Of a DNA stretch of 64,000 nucleotides, positions 10,801-22,570 are shown in pieces (the first letter of the stretch is position 1; each line of letters begins with the position of its first letter). This DNA is from Phymatolithon calcareum (taxonomy: Eukaryota > Rhodophyta > Florideophyceae > Hapalidiales): assembly GCA_977006965.1 (NCBI GenBank), contig OZ345362.1, forward strand, positions 1,612,001 through 1,676,000. The letters are read 5' to 3'. Under the pieces are notes generated by a model that worked only from the letters and a program-made list of their open reading frames with translations, was not told the origin of the DNA and searched no databases. The position numbers and the translations under genes were made by a program.

Positions 10801-11909
10801 TGAAGCAAGCACCGCGACAGTGGCATGCCAAGATCGACAAGTTCCTCATCGACGAGCTCGGCTTCTCAAGTAGTCCCAATGATCCTTGTCTCTATGTCCG
10901 GCGTAAGTCAAGCAGCATCATGATCATCGCGCTATATGTGGATGACTTGCTGATTGCCGGAAACGATACTTCTGCTATTTCGTGGATCAAGGGGGAGCTG
11001 AACAAGCGATTCGAGATGAAGGACCTTGGAGAAGCTAGTGTTTGTCTTGGACTTGAAATTCGCCGAGATCGCACACTTCGAACTCTTCACCTCTCGCAGT
11101 CGGTCTACGCTCAGTCAGTCTTGGAACGTTTCGGGATGGAGAACTCGAAACCAGCACCAACCCCTATGGAGTCAAGCAACAAGAACACCGGAACCGAAGA
11201 AGTCGACATCACCCAGCTCGTCGATGAACAAGTTCCATACCGTCCAGCCATCGGAAGTCTCATGTACTTGATGGTTGGTACACGCCCAGACATCTCGGAC
11301 TCGGTCGGAAAGCTGTCTTCGTTCTGCGAAAAGCCTCTGAAACGTCACTGGATGGGCGTGAAGCGTGTTCTGCGATACATTGCGGGTACTCGAGATCACG
11401 GAATTTTGTTCGATGGAAGTGGGAGTTTGGTTCCAATCGGTTACACGGATGCGGATTGGGCGGGATGTGTTGAGACAAGACGGTCCACGAGTGGCTATGT
11501 GTTCCTTCTTGCAGGGGGAGCCATAAGCTGGCGTTCAAAGAAGCAAACCATCGTCGCCACATCAACATGCGAAGCGGAATACATCGCTTCGTGTCCCGCC
11601 GCCAAGGAATCTGTCTAGTTGTCAAGACTCATTGCCGATGTTCAAGGTCTGGAGAAGCCATCCGCCATGACTCTGTACACTGACAGTCAAAGTGCGATCG
11701 CGACCGGGCGAAACGCGGCCATCACTCAGAGGAACAAGCACATAGACATCCAATATCACTATGTTCGTGATGTGGTTGCCACGGGCAAGATATCAATCAA
11801 GTATTGTAGTACTGAGTTGATGATTGCGGATGCCCTCACCGAGCCACTCGATCGTATCAAGACGGCCAAGTTCGCACAAGACATGGGAATATGCGCGAGG
11901 AGGTCGTAG
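7842..11909 (+). pseudogene. Copia-1 gag-pol polyprotein, four in-frame stops
   Basis: One uninterrupted register of 1355 codons from the ATG at 7842 to TAG at 11907-11909. It is broken only by stops: TAA 7929-7931 (Ser in sister copies), TGA 9156-9158 (Gly), TGA 10773-10775 (Cys) and TAG 11616-11618 (Trp). Domain order is Ty1/copia. Gag has a CX2CX4HX4C knuckle near residue 220. Protease D-S-G is near 296. Integrase has its HHCC finger with C-N-V-C near 461, a catalytic Asp in T-D-N-G-G near 569 and Glu in V-A-E-R near 605. RT has Y-V-D-D near 1034. RNase H has Y-T-D-A-D near 1203. With four stops it cannot make a polyprotein, but the lack of any frameshift suggests fairly recent loss. The start is chosen because all sister copies share M-D-N-S-Q-G-T-L. 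Confidence 0.95.
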
Positions 11910-11921
11910 TGACCCTCGATC

Positions 11922-11930
11922 AAGGGGGAG
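11922..11930 (+). promoter_or_regulatory. Copia-1 polypurine tract
   Basis: AAGGGGGAG directly abuts the 3' LTR. It is the plus-strand primer in LTR retrotransposons, and the same tract precedes most 3' LTRs here. Confidence 0.85.
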
Positions 11931-12373
11931 TGTTGGAAGAGTGATTGCTTGGAGCTCTAGTCGCAAACACACTTCAATATCAAGGTATGATCTCGGTACA
12001 CGTGTACACGTGTCAAGTCGAATGTCAAAGTGTCTCAGAACCTTGAATCAAGAAGATTGGCAGTGACACGTGTCAAAGTATGATAAGAGTATGATAATCA
12101 TACTCCCCTCACTCAGTAGATGATTCTTGATTTTTCATGTTACACGTGTCATATGATAGTATGACAAATTTGTTTAGTGTTAGTGTGTCTCCGTCGTCAA
12201 TTAGAGTTTTGATCAAGGTCGGTTGTGCTCTCAGGTCTATATAGTCTTGACCTGAGGTCCGTCAAGTGAATAAACCAAGGAACTCATTCACTCACAACTC
12301 ATCTTCAACTCAACCAATTCACTCCAACCAAACTTTTTCCTTCACCTCATCTCCTCCATAACCTCCAACAACA
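11931..12373 (+). repeat. Copia-1 3' LTR (type A)
   Basis: 443 bp, the same length as the 5' LTR and about 98% identical by eye. It is followed by GATT, the second copy of the target duplication. Confidence 0.95.
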
Positions 12374-12712
12374 GATTGTCGAAACTTTTGATGGCAGCGA
12401 TTCAAAGTTTTTTTCCAATTTAAGTTTATGCTTAAAAATGCCTCAGTCTTTAAAATCCCCCGCCCCCCTAGAGCCAACCCTTTTCTAAAAGTTACAGATC
12501 TAGTTTGCCGACTTCCCTAACCTGCATTGTTCATATTGAGCAGAGGCTGTAGGGATTCAAAGTGCAATTTCTTGCGGGTTATGATCGCTGCATCTGCAAA
12601 ACTAGATGGTATTACTGCCAACTTCCAGAGCACAGTACCCGTTGAGGGAAAGCTGTTGCTTGCGACGCGCGCTATGTATACCACTAATTCGTTTTCTTCG
12701 GGAACAAACTTG
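12374..12712 (-). repeat. Foldback right arm, outer piece
   Basis: Reverse complement of 6183-6518. It begins directly at the Copia-1 3' LTR end, showing that copia inserted into this arm. Confidence 0.8.
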
Positions 12713-13299
12713 TGGCAACTTGCCCATCCACCACGCTACGAATTGTTATCCACATATCCGTTACCACTGCGAACTTAGGTTTCCCATTGTAGGCCATTTA
12801 AGTGATGCTGTTCTCACCCGTGAGCAAGCAGTTTCTAAGCATGCTGATAGAGCCGGGAAAAGTATCATCATCCCCAGGACTTTGGGTGGGAAATCTGCAA
12901 CACAAGCTTGTCATGGTGAGCATACTGGCAAGAGTGGAACTGCGGAAGACCAAGACGGTTAGTTCTTTCTTTATTTTACGATATCTGAGCTACACAAAGC
13001 GTACGCTACGCAATATCTAGGTGGCCTCAAAGATGTTCTTGGACTGGGTCCATTCTGGGTAGTCCGGTAATCTCTTCCGACGAGTGCTGCGGCATGCAAA
13101 CCCACGGCGAATTCCGTGTGCTCTTCGATTCTTGCATGTGACAGAACTTGAACCAGCAACTGCAATTTCAAGGAACGAAGAAGATCGTTTATTAAAACAT
13201 CGAAGTAGGCACCAAGACGCATGTCCCACACGTTGAAGCGCGAAGGCACACAATGAATCACGTGCACAATACGGTTTGACCACAGCACCGTTTGTCCGC
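12713..13299. other. No gene recognised
   Basis: Short open stretches exist on both strands but none is protein-like across its length. The last part before 13300 may be upstream sequence of the LINE whose tail follows. Confidence 0.35.
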
Positions 13300-13645
13300 A
13301 CCACGATCCGTTCCTCGAAGAATACCTCGGCAGATTCCAACTAACCAAAGAGGAGATTAATATCACTGAAAAAGCTCTAGACAAGCTACTCTTCTTCACT
13401 ATCGTCTTTATGACAACATGGAATAGACAAGGCGTCAATTGATCTGCGACCCTCAGCCCCATAGGAAATTTGACCGGTGGACCCCAAGCTTCTCCCTCCG
13501 TCCCCGGAAGAGGATTTTTGCAGCTAGGGCTACAACGTGAACCCGGAAAACACTGATTTGAGTAGATGATCGAAGTTGCAAGAGAGTAGCTTCTGAAATG
13601 CATCTCCCTTGCAGACTTTTGAGTGCTTCTCAGGGCGTTTAATTA
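13300..13645 (+). repeat. LINE 3' end, copy 2
   Basis: Frame 13311-13442 encodes the same C-terminal peptide as copy 1 (L-E-E-Y-L-G-R-F-Q-L-T-K-E-E-I-N-I) but stays open through K-A-L-D-K-L-L-F-F to TGA. The 3' UTR matches 5440-5668 in several blocks. It is a strongly 5'-truncated LINE copy. Confidence 0.7.
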
Positions 13646-13786
13646 AAAAAACACGACAATCCGTTTCAACGGTGTCCTCGATCTTATCAAACCCAGCTCG
13701 TAGCCTTCAGTGACCGCCACGAGAGCCGGTCCAACGGCGACTAAGTGTGAACCGAAGTCCCATGTATCGAAAGATTCCGAGCTTAA

Positions 13787-14231
13787 TGTTGGAAGTGTGA
13801 TTGGTTGGAGCTCTAGTCGCAAACACACTTCAATATCAAGGTTTGATCTCGGTACACGTGTACACGTGTCAAGTCGAAAGTCAAAATGTCTCAGAACTTT
13901 GAATCAATGAGATTGGCAGTGACACGTGTCAGAGTATGATAAGAGTATGATAATCATACCCCTCTCACTCAGTAGATGATTCTTCATTTTTTCATGTTAC
14001 ACGTGTCATATGATATTATGACAAATTTGTTTAGGGTTAGAGTGCTTCCGTCGTCAACTAGGGTTTTTTGATCAAGTTGATTGAGTTCTGAGGTCTATAT
14101 AATCCTGACTTGAGGTCCGCAATGTCAATAAACCAAGGAACTCATTCTCACCTATCTCAGCTTCTACTCAACCATTTTCCTTCAACTAAACTTTTTCTTT
14201 CTCCTCATCAATAGCCGAACCTTCTCCAACA
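13787..14231 (+). repeat. Copia-2 5' LTR (type B)
   Basis: TGTTGGAAGTGTGATTGGTT to CCTTCTCCAACA, 445 bp. Type B differs from type A mainly in its last 80 bp (AATAGCCGAACCTTCTCCAACA region). Confidence 0.95.
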
Positions 14232-14247
14232 GGTTATGGGCCCAGTC
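14232..14247 (+). promoter_or_regulatory. Copia-2 primer binding site
   Basis: GGTTATGGGCCCAGTC, immediately after the LTR. A 16-nt match to the complement of the initiator tRNA-Met anticodon arm. Confidence 0.85.
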
Positions 14248-14615
14248 AACGCACCTCAACCACCGCGTTTCATGATCATCGTCATCATCTCCGGGGTTCT
14301 CCTTCGCCCCCGATCTGTCTCTGTCTGATCTTCCTGCTTGCGCATGCTTGTCAAGAATCGTTGATTCTTGCTCAGTCCGCTTCAGGAGTTCACTAAGCGT
14401 CTTGCAGTGCGCGTTGCCGGCTGCAGGTTCAGGTGTACCAGAAAGCCACAAGAGGTATACGGCCATCGAGCCATCCCCCGATCAAGGTCCGTGTCACATT
14501 GACTCGAAGGAATTTCTTATACGGGACAGATTGCCTTGATAGTTAACTTCCGTTGACTCGCAGTGGACTCCCCGAACGGATTTTCGACAAGAATAGAAGA
14601 CCCACACTCCCTAAA

Positions 14616-17349
14616 ATGGACAACTCGCAAGGAACGCTGAAGGTCGAGAAACTCAATGAGACCAATTTCCATGCTTGGAAACAGAAAATTCAGCTAGTAC
14701 TATCATTCCGCGAACTTGATGAACACATTGAGGACGATCCACCAGCACGGGACTCGGACGATTTCACTCTCTGGCGTCGAAGTGACAACAAGGCAAAGGC
14801 CATTATCGGACTTTCTCTCTCGGATGAACATCTCGAGCATGTGCAAGATGTGAATACGGCCAAGGAAATGTGGCAGTCGATTCTCAACATCTTTGAACGA
14901 CATACACTACTGAACAAACTGGCCGCTCGCCGAAAGTTCTATACAGCCACAATGCTCGAGGACGAGAAAATACTTTCTTATACGAACCGTATTCGCCAGC
15001 TCGCATCCACCCTCAAGTCAATGGGTGTTGATATCGACGACAAAGAAATGGCGATGGCTGTGCTTAACGGACTTCCGGAACGGTACGATAGCTTAATCAG
15101 TGCACTCGATGCTCTTGGCAACGAGGATGAGTCATTCTCGCCCGAGTTTGTGAAGAGCAGACTTTTGCAAGAGGAGCAGCGTATGTCGATGAGAGTCGAA
15201 GCATCAACCGTGAAAGCTGAGACTGCGGCACTGTTCACAGCCAGACGCGATGGAGAACGCATTCGTGATCACTGCGACCATTGTCATCGATCCGGACATA
15301 AGAGGGTTAAGTGTTGGATCAAATTCCCTCACCTTGCTCCGGAAAGATACAAACCTCGGAATGAAAAGCAAACAAAACCATCTGCATTTCTGACTGATGA
15401 GTCGGAACCTGTTCGTGTCATGTCTGATTCCGACTTTGTATGCTTGATGGCCAAGGTGCGCAATTCCGACATTTCCGAGAAGTCCAAGTCCTGGATCACT
15501 GACTCTGGAAGCACATCCCACATGACGTTTGACCGCTCACTCTTCTGCACGTACACCGAACTGTCGTCTACTGTTGAAATGGGAACGAAAGCTAAGGCCA
15601 CAATCGCTGGAAAGGGTGATGGCATTATTACGATCAATGTGAATGGGAAGCCGTCGAAATGCAAACTCAGGGATGTTATGCACATACCGGACTTTGGATA
15701 CTCTTTACTATTGGTATCCAAAATGGATGAGTATGGATATGGGATTACGTTCAAGAACAGTCGTTGCTATGTTAAAGCTCATGATGACACGGTTGCTACA
15801 GGAACACTTCGCAAGAGTTTCTACTCACTCGATCTTGCACATGGCAATAAAGTTACCGAAGTTTCTTGTCTTGCTAGCCTCCAGCTTTGGCATGAACGTC
15901 TCGCTCATGTCCATCCCTCTGGTATCTCTGATATGGTACGTCATGGGGTGGTCAAAGGTGTGAACCTAGCTCCCAATCCAATCTCAGAACATCCATGCAA
16001 GGGCTGTCTTGCCGGCAAAGGTCATCGCGCTCCTATCCCAAAGTCTACTAGTACTCGTTCTGAAACTGTCCTCAACCTCGTACATTCCGACGTCTTAGGT
16101 CCTATCGACATTCCATCACTTCGAGGCTCTCGATACTTCATCACATTCATCGATGATCACTCCAAATGGACCACGGTATACACCATGCGACGGAAGTCGG
16201 AGAGCTTTGAGTGTTTTCGAAAGTTCCACAAGTATGCTGAAACCCATACTGGGAGAAAGCTTAAGCATTTGAACGTTCAGGACTTCTCGACTGCACCAAA
16301 GCTCAAGGCTATTAGGACCGATAACGGAGGCGAGTACCTTTCCAACGAGTTCAAGGCATATTTGGCACAACACGGTATACATCAGCAACTCACAGTAGCA
16401 TATACCCCACAACAGAATGGGGTGGCTGAGCGCATGAACCGAACCCTTCTCAACTTGGTGCGCTCGATGCTTCATCACAGAGACATCAAGAAGAAGTTCT
16501 GGGCTGAAGCACTTGTTACTGCTGTGTATGTGCGCAATCGAGTTACGTCACGAGGACTTCCTTCGAACACGACCCCCCATCACATATGGATGGGTGCCGC
16601 TCCAGATTTGGGACACTTACGTGTATTTGGCATAAAGTGTTGGTACGTGATTCCGAAAAAGAAGGTTAAGAAACTCGACTCTCGAACTCGTGAAGCCATT
16701 ATGCTGGGATATGCGACTTCGTCCAAAGGATATAATCTGTGGGATCTAAGCTCCAAGAAGGTGATTGTGTCAAGGGATGTGATGTTTGACGAATCGGATT
16801 GCGGATTAGGTGAGGCTGAAACGGATGTATCCATTGACATTCCAGACGAGGGAGTCGTCCAAGCATGTGAGGATACGGTTCAAGCTAAGGACACTTCGGA
16901 GGAAAGCAACAAGAACCTCGATGTGACTAACGAAGAAGGGCAGCAGGTGGACGATGCAGAACAACCAACAACACCACCGGCATCTGAAGTAACTACACCG
17001 ATGATCGCCAAACTCATTCTGCGCTGGTCAGCTCGCGTCTCAAAACCACCCACTGACTTCTGGAGAGCTCCCCCGCACACTGCAATGCTTGCCTTCGAAT
17101 CTGTCAATCTCGCATCAGAATCCGGTTTGTCTTCTCATCAAATACCTCAGACCTTTAAGGAAGCGACTTCAAATCATAATGTCGACTTCTGGTCACCAGC
17201 GATTGAGAAAGAACATTCGTCACTGCTGCAAAACAATACTTGGAAACTGGTTCCGCGCAACTCCGACATGAACGTGCTACCGTGCAAGTATGTCTTCAAG
17301 GTCAAGGATACAGGCCCAAAAGTTCGAATTGTGGCAAAAGGGTTCCGAC
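14616..17349 (+). pseudogene. Copia-2 polyprotein, gag to start of RT (truncated)
   Basis: Open from the ATG at 14616 through 911 codons with no stop. Gag knuckle (C-D-H-C...H...C), protease D-S-G, integrase finger and core (T-D-N-G-G, V-A-E-R), the acidic linker, then the first RT residues up to V-A-K-G-F-R. There the coding sequence runs into the reversed end of Copia-3 and stops about 10 codons later at 17381. The rest of this gene resumes at 21833. It is the best preserved gag-integrase of the plus-strand copies. One oddity is I-T-D-S-G in the protease where most sisters have I-D-S-G, a likely damaging change next to the active-site Asp. Confidence 0.93.
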
Positions 17350-17791
17350 TGTTGTTGGAGGTCAGGGATAAGATGAGGTGAAGGAAAAAGCTTGGTTGGT
17401 AAGATTTGGATGACGAGAAGATGAGTTTTGAGTGAATGAGTTCCTTGGTTTATTGACTTGGCGGACCTCAGGTCAAGACTATATAGACCTGAGAACTCAA
17501 CCAGACTTGACCAAAACCCTAATTGACGACGGAGACATTCTAACCCTAAACAAATTTGTCATAATATCATATGACACGTGTAGCATGAAAAAATCAAGAA
17601 TCATCTACTGAGTGAGTGGAGTATGATTATCATACTCTTATCATACGTTGACACGTGTCACTGCCAATCTTCATGAATCCAAGTTCTGAGACACTTTGTC
17701 TTTCGACTTGACACGTGTACACGTGTACCGAGATCAAACCTTGATTTTGAAGTGTGATGCGACGAGAGCTCCAAGCTTCACACTTCGAACA
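17350..17791 (-). repeat. Copia-3 3' LTR (type C)
   Basis: 442 bp, read on minus from TGTTCGAAGTGTGAAGCTTG to GGAGGT...ACA. Type C carries GAAGCTTGGAGCTCTCGTCGC where A and B have GATTG-TTGGAGCTCTAGTCGC. Confidence 0.9.
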
Positions 17792-17815
17792 CTCCCCCTT
17801 GATCGAGGGAGACTA

Positions 17816-20800
17816 TTACCTCAAGTCGCATATACCCATGTCTTGTGCGAACTTGGCGGTTTTAATACGATCAAGCGGCTTGGTCAATGCGTCAGGAACC
17901 ATGGAGTTCGTCTTGCAATACTTGATGTTTAGCTTCCCGGTGGCAACCACATCACGTACATAGTGATATTGTATGTCGATCTGCTTGTTTCGCTGAGTGA
18001 TGGCAGCGTTCCTCCACGTCGCGATCGCACTCTGACTGTCGGTATACAGAGTCATGCGAGCTGGCTTGACGAGACCGTGAACATCGGCGATGAGACGAGA
18101 TAACCATATGGCTTCCTTGGCGGCGGCACATGACGCGATATATTCCGCTTCGCATGTTGAGGTTGCCACGATGGTCTGCTTCCGCGAACGCCAGCTTATC
18201 GCTCCCCCTGTGAGTAAGAATACATAACCACTAGTAGAGCGACGAGTCTCTCCACATCCTGCCCAATCCGAGTCGGTCTAGCCGAATGGCACCAAGTTGC
18301 AATTTGAGCCGAAAAGAATGCCATGGTTCCGAGTACCCACGATATAGCGAAGAACACGCTTGACAGCCATCCAGTGTCGTTGGAGAGGCTTTTTGCAGAA
18401 TGAAGACAACTTGCCAACCGAGTCCGATATGTCTAGCCGAGTGCCCACCATCAAATACATGAGGCTTCCGATAGCAGGACGATAGGGGACTTGGTCTGAC
18501 ACAGACTCGGTGATATCGATTTCTCCAACTGCGGTGTTCTTGTGACTGGACTCCATTGGCGTTGGTACTGGTTTTGAGTTTTCCATTCCGAAACGTTCCA
18601 AGACGGACTGAGCGTATACCGACTGTGAGAGATGGAGAGTCCGGAGTTTTCGATTTCTTCGGATTTCAAGTCCAAGACACAAACTGGCTTCGTTAAGATC
18701 CTTCATCTCGAATCTCTGGTTGAGCTCCTCCTTGATCCACATAATGGCAGAAGTGTCGTTCCCGGCAATCAGCAAGTCATCCACGTACAGAGCGATAATC
18801 ATGATGGAATTAGACTTGTGCCGGACATAGAGACATGGATCATTGGGACTACTCGAGAATCCAAGCTCGTCGATGAGGAACTTGTCAATCTTGGCATGCC
18901 ATTGTCGAGGAGCTTGCTTCAAACCATATAGTGCCTTGAGGAGCTTGCACACCAGGTCGGGATGCTTAGAGTCTTGAAAGCCGGCCGGAACCTCCATGTA
19001 TATGTCTTCGTCGAGCTCACCATACAAAAATGCTGTCACAACATCCATTTGATGAAGTTCCAAGTCATGGACTGCAACAGTTGCAAGTAGGATACGGATG
19101 GAGGTGAACTTTACGACTGGGGCATACGTTTCACCGTAGTCCACCCCATGCACCTGTCGAAACCCTTTCGCTACAATGCGAACTTTCGGGCCTGTATCCT
19201 TGACCTTGAAGACATACTTGCACGGTAGCACGTTCATGTCGGAGTTGCGAGGAACCAGCCTCCAAGTGTTGTTTCGGAGGAGTGAAGAATGTTCTTTCTC
19301 AATGGCTGGAGACCAGAAGTCGACATTCTCATTCGAAGTGGCTTCCTTAAAGGTCTGAGGTACTTGTTGAGAAGACAAACCGGATTCCGATGCGAGATTG
19401 GCAGATTCAAAGGCAAGCATGGCAGTACGCGGGGGAGCATTCCAGAAGTCAGTGGGTGGTTTTGAGACCCGAGCTGACCTGCGAAGAATGGGTTTGGCGA
19501 TCATCGGTGTAGTTTCTTCAGATGCCGGTGGAGTTGTAGGATGTTCTCCATCGTCCGCCTGCTGCCCTTCTTCGCTGGTTGCATCGAGGTTCTTGTTGTC
19601 CTCCTCTGAAATGTCCTTAGCTTCAACAATATCCTCACATACTTTGACCTCTGCGTTGTTTGGAGTGTCATTAGATACATCCGTTTCAGCCTCACCTAAT
19701 CCGCAATCCGATTCGTCGAACGTCACATCCCTTGACACAATCATCTTCTTGGAGCTCGGATCCCACAGCTTATACCCTTTGGACGAAGTCGCATATCCCA
19801 GCATAATGGCCTCACGAGTTCGAGAGTCGAGTTTCTTAACCTTCCTTTTTGGAGTCACGTACCAACACTTTATGCCAAATGAACGTAAGTGTCCCAAATC
19901 TGGAGCGGCACCCATCCATATGTGATGGGGGGTCGTGTTTGAAGGAAGTCCTCTTGACGTAACTCGATTGCGCACATACACAGCAGTAGCAAGTGCTTCA
20001 GCCCAGAACTTCTTCTCGATGCCTCTGTGATGAAGCATCGAGTGCACCAAGTTGAGAAGTGTGCGGTTCATGCGTTCAGCCACCCCATTTTGTTGTGGGG
20101 TGTATGCTACTGTAAGTTGCTGGTGTATACCGTGCTGTGCCAAATATGCCTTGAACTCGTTTGAGAGGTACTCGCCTCCGTTATCGGTCCTAATGGCCTT
20201 GAGCTTTGGTGCAGTCGAGAAGTCCTGAACGTTCAAATGCTTAAGCTTTCTACCTGTGTGGGTTTCAGCGTACTTGTGGAACTTTCGAAAACACTCAGAG
20301 CTCTCCGACTTTCTTCGCATGGTGTATACCGTGGCCCACTTGGAGTGATCATCTATGAATGTGATGAAGTATCGAGAGCCTCGAAGTGATGGAATGTCGA
20401 TAGGACCTAAGACGTCGGAATGTACGAGGTTGAGGACAGCTTCAGAACGAGCACTGCTAGACTTTGGGATAGGAGCGCGATGACCTTTGCCAGCGAGACA
20501 ACCTTTGCAGGGATGCACTGAGTTCGGACTGGGAGAGATTTTCACTCCTTTGACCACCCCATGACGTACCATATCGGAGATACCAGATGGGTGGACTTGA
20601 GCGAGACGTTCATGCCAAAGCTGGAGGCTAGCGAAACAGGAAACTTCGGTAACTTTATTTTCATCTGCAAGGTCAAGTGAGTAGAGACTCTTGCGAAGTG
20701 TACCTGTAGCAATTGTGTCATGATATGCATTAACATAACAACGCCTGTTCTTGAACGTAATCCCGTATCCATACTCATCCATTTTGGATACCGATAGTAG

Positions 20801-21832
20801 AGAGTATCCAAAGTCCGGTATGTGCATAACATCCTTCAGTTTGCATTTCGACGGCTTCCCATTAACATTGAGCGTAATGATGGCATCACCTTTGCCTGCA
20901 ATTGTGGCTTTAGCTTTTGTTCCCATTTCGACAGTTGACAACATTTCAGTATACGAGCAGAAGATAGAACGATCGAATGTCATGTGCGATGTACTGCCAG
21001 AGTCAATGCTCCATGACTTAGAGTTTTCGGGAATGTCGGAGCTGCGCACATTGGCCATGAGGCATACAAAGTCGGAATCGAACATCACTCGAGTGGGTTC
21101 CGATTCATCAGTCAGAAATGCAGATGGTTTTGTTTGCTTTTCATTTCGACGTTTGTATCCATCTGGAGCAAGGCGAGGAAATTTGGTCCAACATTTATGG
21201 CTCTTATGTCCGGATCGATGACAATGGTCGCAGTGGTCACGAATGCGTTCTCCATCGCGTCTGGCAGTGAACAGTGCGGCAGTCTCAGATTTGACGGTTG
21301 ATGCTTCGACTCTCATAGACATGCGTTGCTCTTCTTGCAAAAGTCTGCTCTTGACAAATTCCAGAGAGAATGACTCATCCTCGTTCCCAAGAGCATCGAG
21401 CGCACTGATTAAGCTATCGTACCGTTCTGGAAGTTCGTTAAGTACAGCCATTGCCATTTCTTTGTCCTCGATGTCGACACCCATTGACTTCAGGGTAGAT
21501 GCGAGCTGTCGAATGCGGTTTGTATAGGGCAGTATTTTCTCGTCCTCGAGCATAGTGGCAGTATAGAACTTGCGGCGAGCAGCCAATTTGTTGAGTAGGG
21601 TATGTCGCTCGAAGATATTGAGAATCGACTGCCACATTTCCTTGGCCGTTTCCACATCTTGCACATGCTCGAGATGTTCGTCCGAGAGAGAAAGTCCGAT
21701 AATAGCCTTTGACTTGTTGTCATTTCGACGCCAAGCATTAAATTCGTCTGAGTCCCGTGCCGGTGGATCGTCCTCAATGTATTCATCAAGTTCGCGGAAT
21801 GATAGTACTAGCTGAATTTTCTGTTTCCAAGC
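17816..21832 (-). pseudogene. Copia-3 polyprotein, nearly full length, one TAG
   Basis: A single frame from the gag N-terminus (first residues lost at the junction) to TAA after C-D-L-R at the left. The only internal stop is TAG at 18278-18280, replacing the Tyr in the RNase H motif (Y)-T-D-S-D-W-A-G. Gag knuckle C-D-H-C...H...C, protease D-S-G (preceded by Ser, not Ile), integrase T-D-N-G-G and V-A-E-R, RT Y-V-D-D-L-L-I-A-G, and RNase H S-T-C-E-A-E-Y are all present. With one stop, a missing start and no 5' LTR it cannot be autonomous, but it is the least decayed pol frame in the window. Confidence 0.95.
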
Positions 21833-22550
21833 AAGAACACCGCAATCGAGGAAGTGGATATCACCGAATCTCTTGGAGACGAAGTTCCGTATCGTCCAGC
21901 TATCGGAAGCCTGATGTACTTGATGGTCGGCACTCGCCGAGACATCTCGGACTCGGTCGGCAAGCTTTCTTCGTTTTGCGAGAAACCCTTAAAGCGTCAC
22001 TGGATGGGTGTTAAGCGCGTTCTTCGGTACATTGCAGGTACTCGAGACTATGGGATTCTGTTCGGTGCAAGTGGGAACATGGTACCAATCGTGTACACAG
22101 ACGCGGATTGGGCAGGTTGTCGTGACACAAGGCGATCAACAAGTGGGTATGTGTTCCTTCTTGCAGGGGGTGCCATAAGCTGGCGTTCGAAGAAACAAAC
22201 TATCGTCGCCACGTCAACATGTGAAGCGGAGTACATCGCTTCCTGTCCAGCCGCCAAGGAAGCTGTTTGGCTGTCAAGACTTATCGCCGATATCCAAGAT
22301 CTCCAGAAGCCCACTCTCATGACTTTGTATACCGAGAGTCAGAGTGCAATCGCAACCGGGAAGAACGCTGCCATCACTCAACGCAACAAGCATATTGACA
22401 TCCAATATCACTACGTTCGTGATGTTGTTGCAAGAGGAAAGATCTCGATTAAGTGAGTCCATGGTTTCTGATGCACTAACCAAGCCACTCCATCGAATCA
22501 AGACAGCCAAGCTCGCTCAAGAGATGGGCGTATGCAAGCAAATGGCGTAG
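21833..22550 (+). pseudogene. Copia-2 polyprotein, RT C-terminus and RNase H
   Basis: Resumes Copia-2 coding at N-K-N-T in the RT C-terminal part and continues through Y-T-D-A-D-W-A-G, S-T-C-E-A-E-Y and L-Y-T-E-S-Q-S-A. Sister copies have L-Y-T-D-S-Q, so the RNase H active-site Asp is changed to Glu. A deletion of about 11 nt near 22455 shifts frame; the last 35 codons (D-A-L-T-K-P-L...) continue in another frame to TAG at 22548-22550. Confidence 0.92.
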
Positions 22551-22570
22551 TGTTCCTCGATCAAGGAAAG

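Larger units (their letters stand above)
6819..12373 (+). mobile_element. Copia-1, complete Ty1/copia element with both LTRs
   Basis: Two 443-bp LTRs flank a 4669-bp interior holding, in order, primer binding site, leader with tandem repeats, a gag-pol frame and a purine tract. The target duplication is GATT (6815-6818 and 12374-12377). It reads as five bases, AGATT, if the last LTR base is counted as target. The LTRs differ at about nine positions by eye, roughly 2%, so the insertion is moderately old. It lies inside the right arm of the foldback element. Confidence 0.95.
6183..12712. mobile_element. Foldback element with arms of about 390 bp, split by Copia-1
   Basis: The left arm 6183-6571 is the reverse complement of a right arm now split in two: 6762-6818 and 12374-12712. 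Joining the two right pieces at the Copia-1 insertion gives one continuous arm of about 392 bp. The spacer 6572-6761 has no ORF. Without the copia insert the element is about 970 bp. It could be a foldback transposon or the remains of a larger inverted-repeat element; no transposase is linked to it. Confidence 0.75.
17350..21832 (-). mobile_element. Copia-3, nested in Copia-2, lacking its 5' end
   Basis: A 3' LTR (type C) at the left, then RNase H to gag reading leftward. It ends abruptly at 21832 inside the first 50 codons of gag: no ATG, leader or 5' LTR. The right junction shares a few bases with the Copia-2 sequence (CCAAGCA/AGCAA), a microhomology joint. Either the insertion was incomplete or a later deletion removed the Copia-3 5' end together with part of the host RT. 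Confidence 0.9.

Noticed and set aside
7929-11618. Stop codon reassignment (for example TGA as Cys or Trp) to rescue the copia and transposase frames
   Set aside because: TAA, TAG and TGA all interrupt frames at unrelated residues (Ser, Gly, Cys, Trp, Tyr), and sister copies have ordinary codons there. Plain decay explains it.
6819-12373. RIP-like or C-to-T hypermutation as cause of the stops
   Set aside because: The inferred changes include transversions (TCA to TAA, AAA to TAA, GAC to TAC) and several indels, with no C-to-T dominance.
12971-13603. A 210-codon minus-strand protein gene
   Set aside because: Its right half is antisense to the conserved LINE tail, and the rest shows no recognisable motif.
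19398-19925. Long plus-strand frames inside minus-strand copias (for example 19398-19925, 20751-21221)
   Set aside because: They mirror the coding strand of the polyprotein and recur wherever the same domain occurs. They are shadows.
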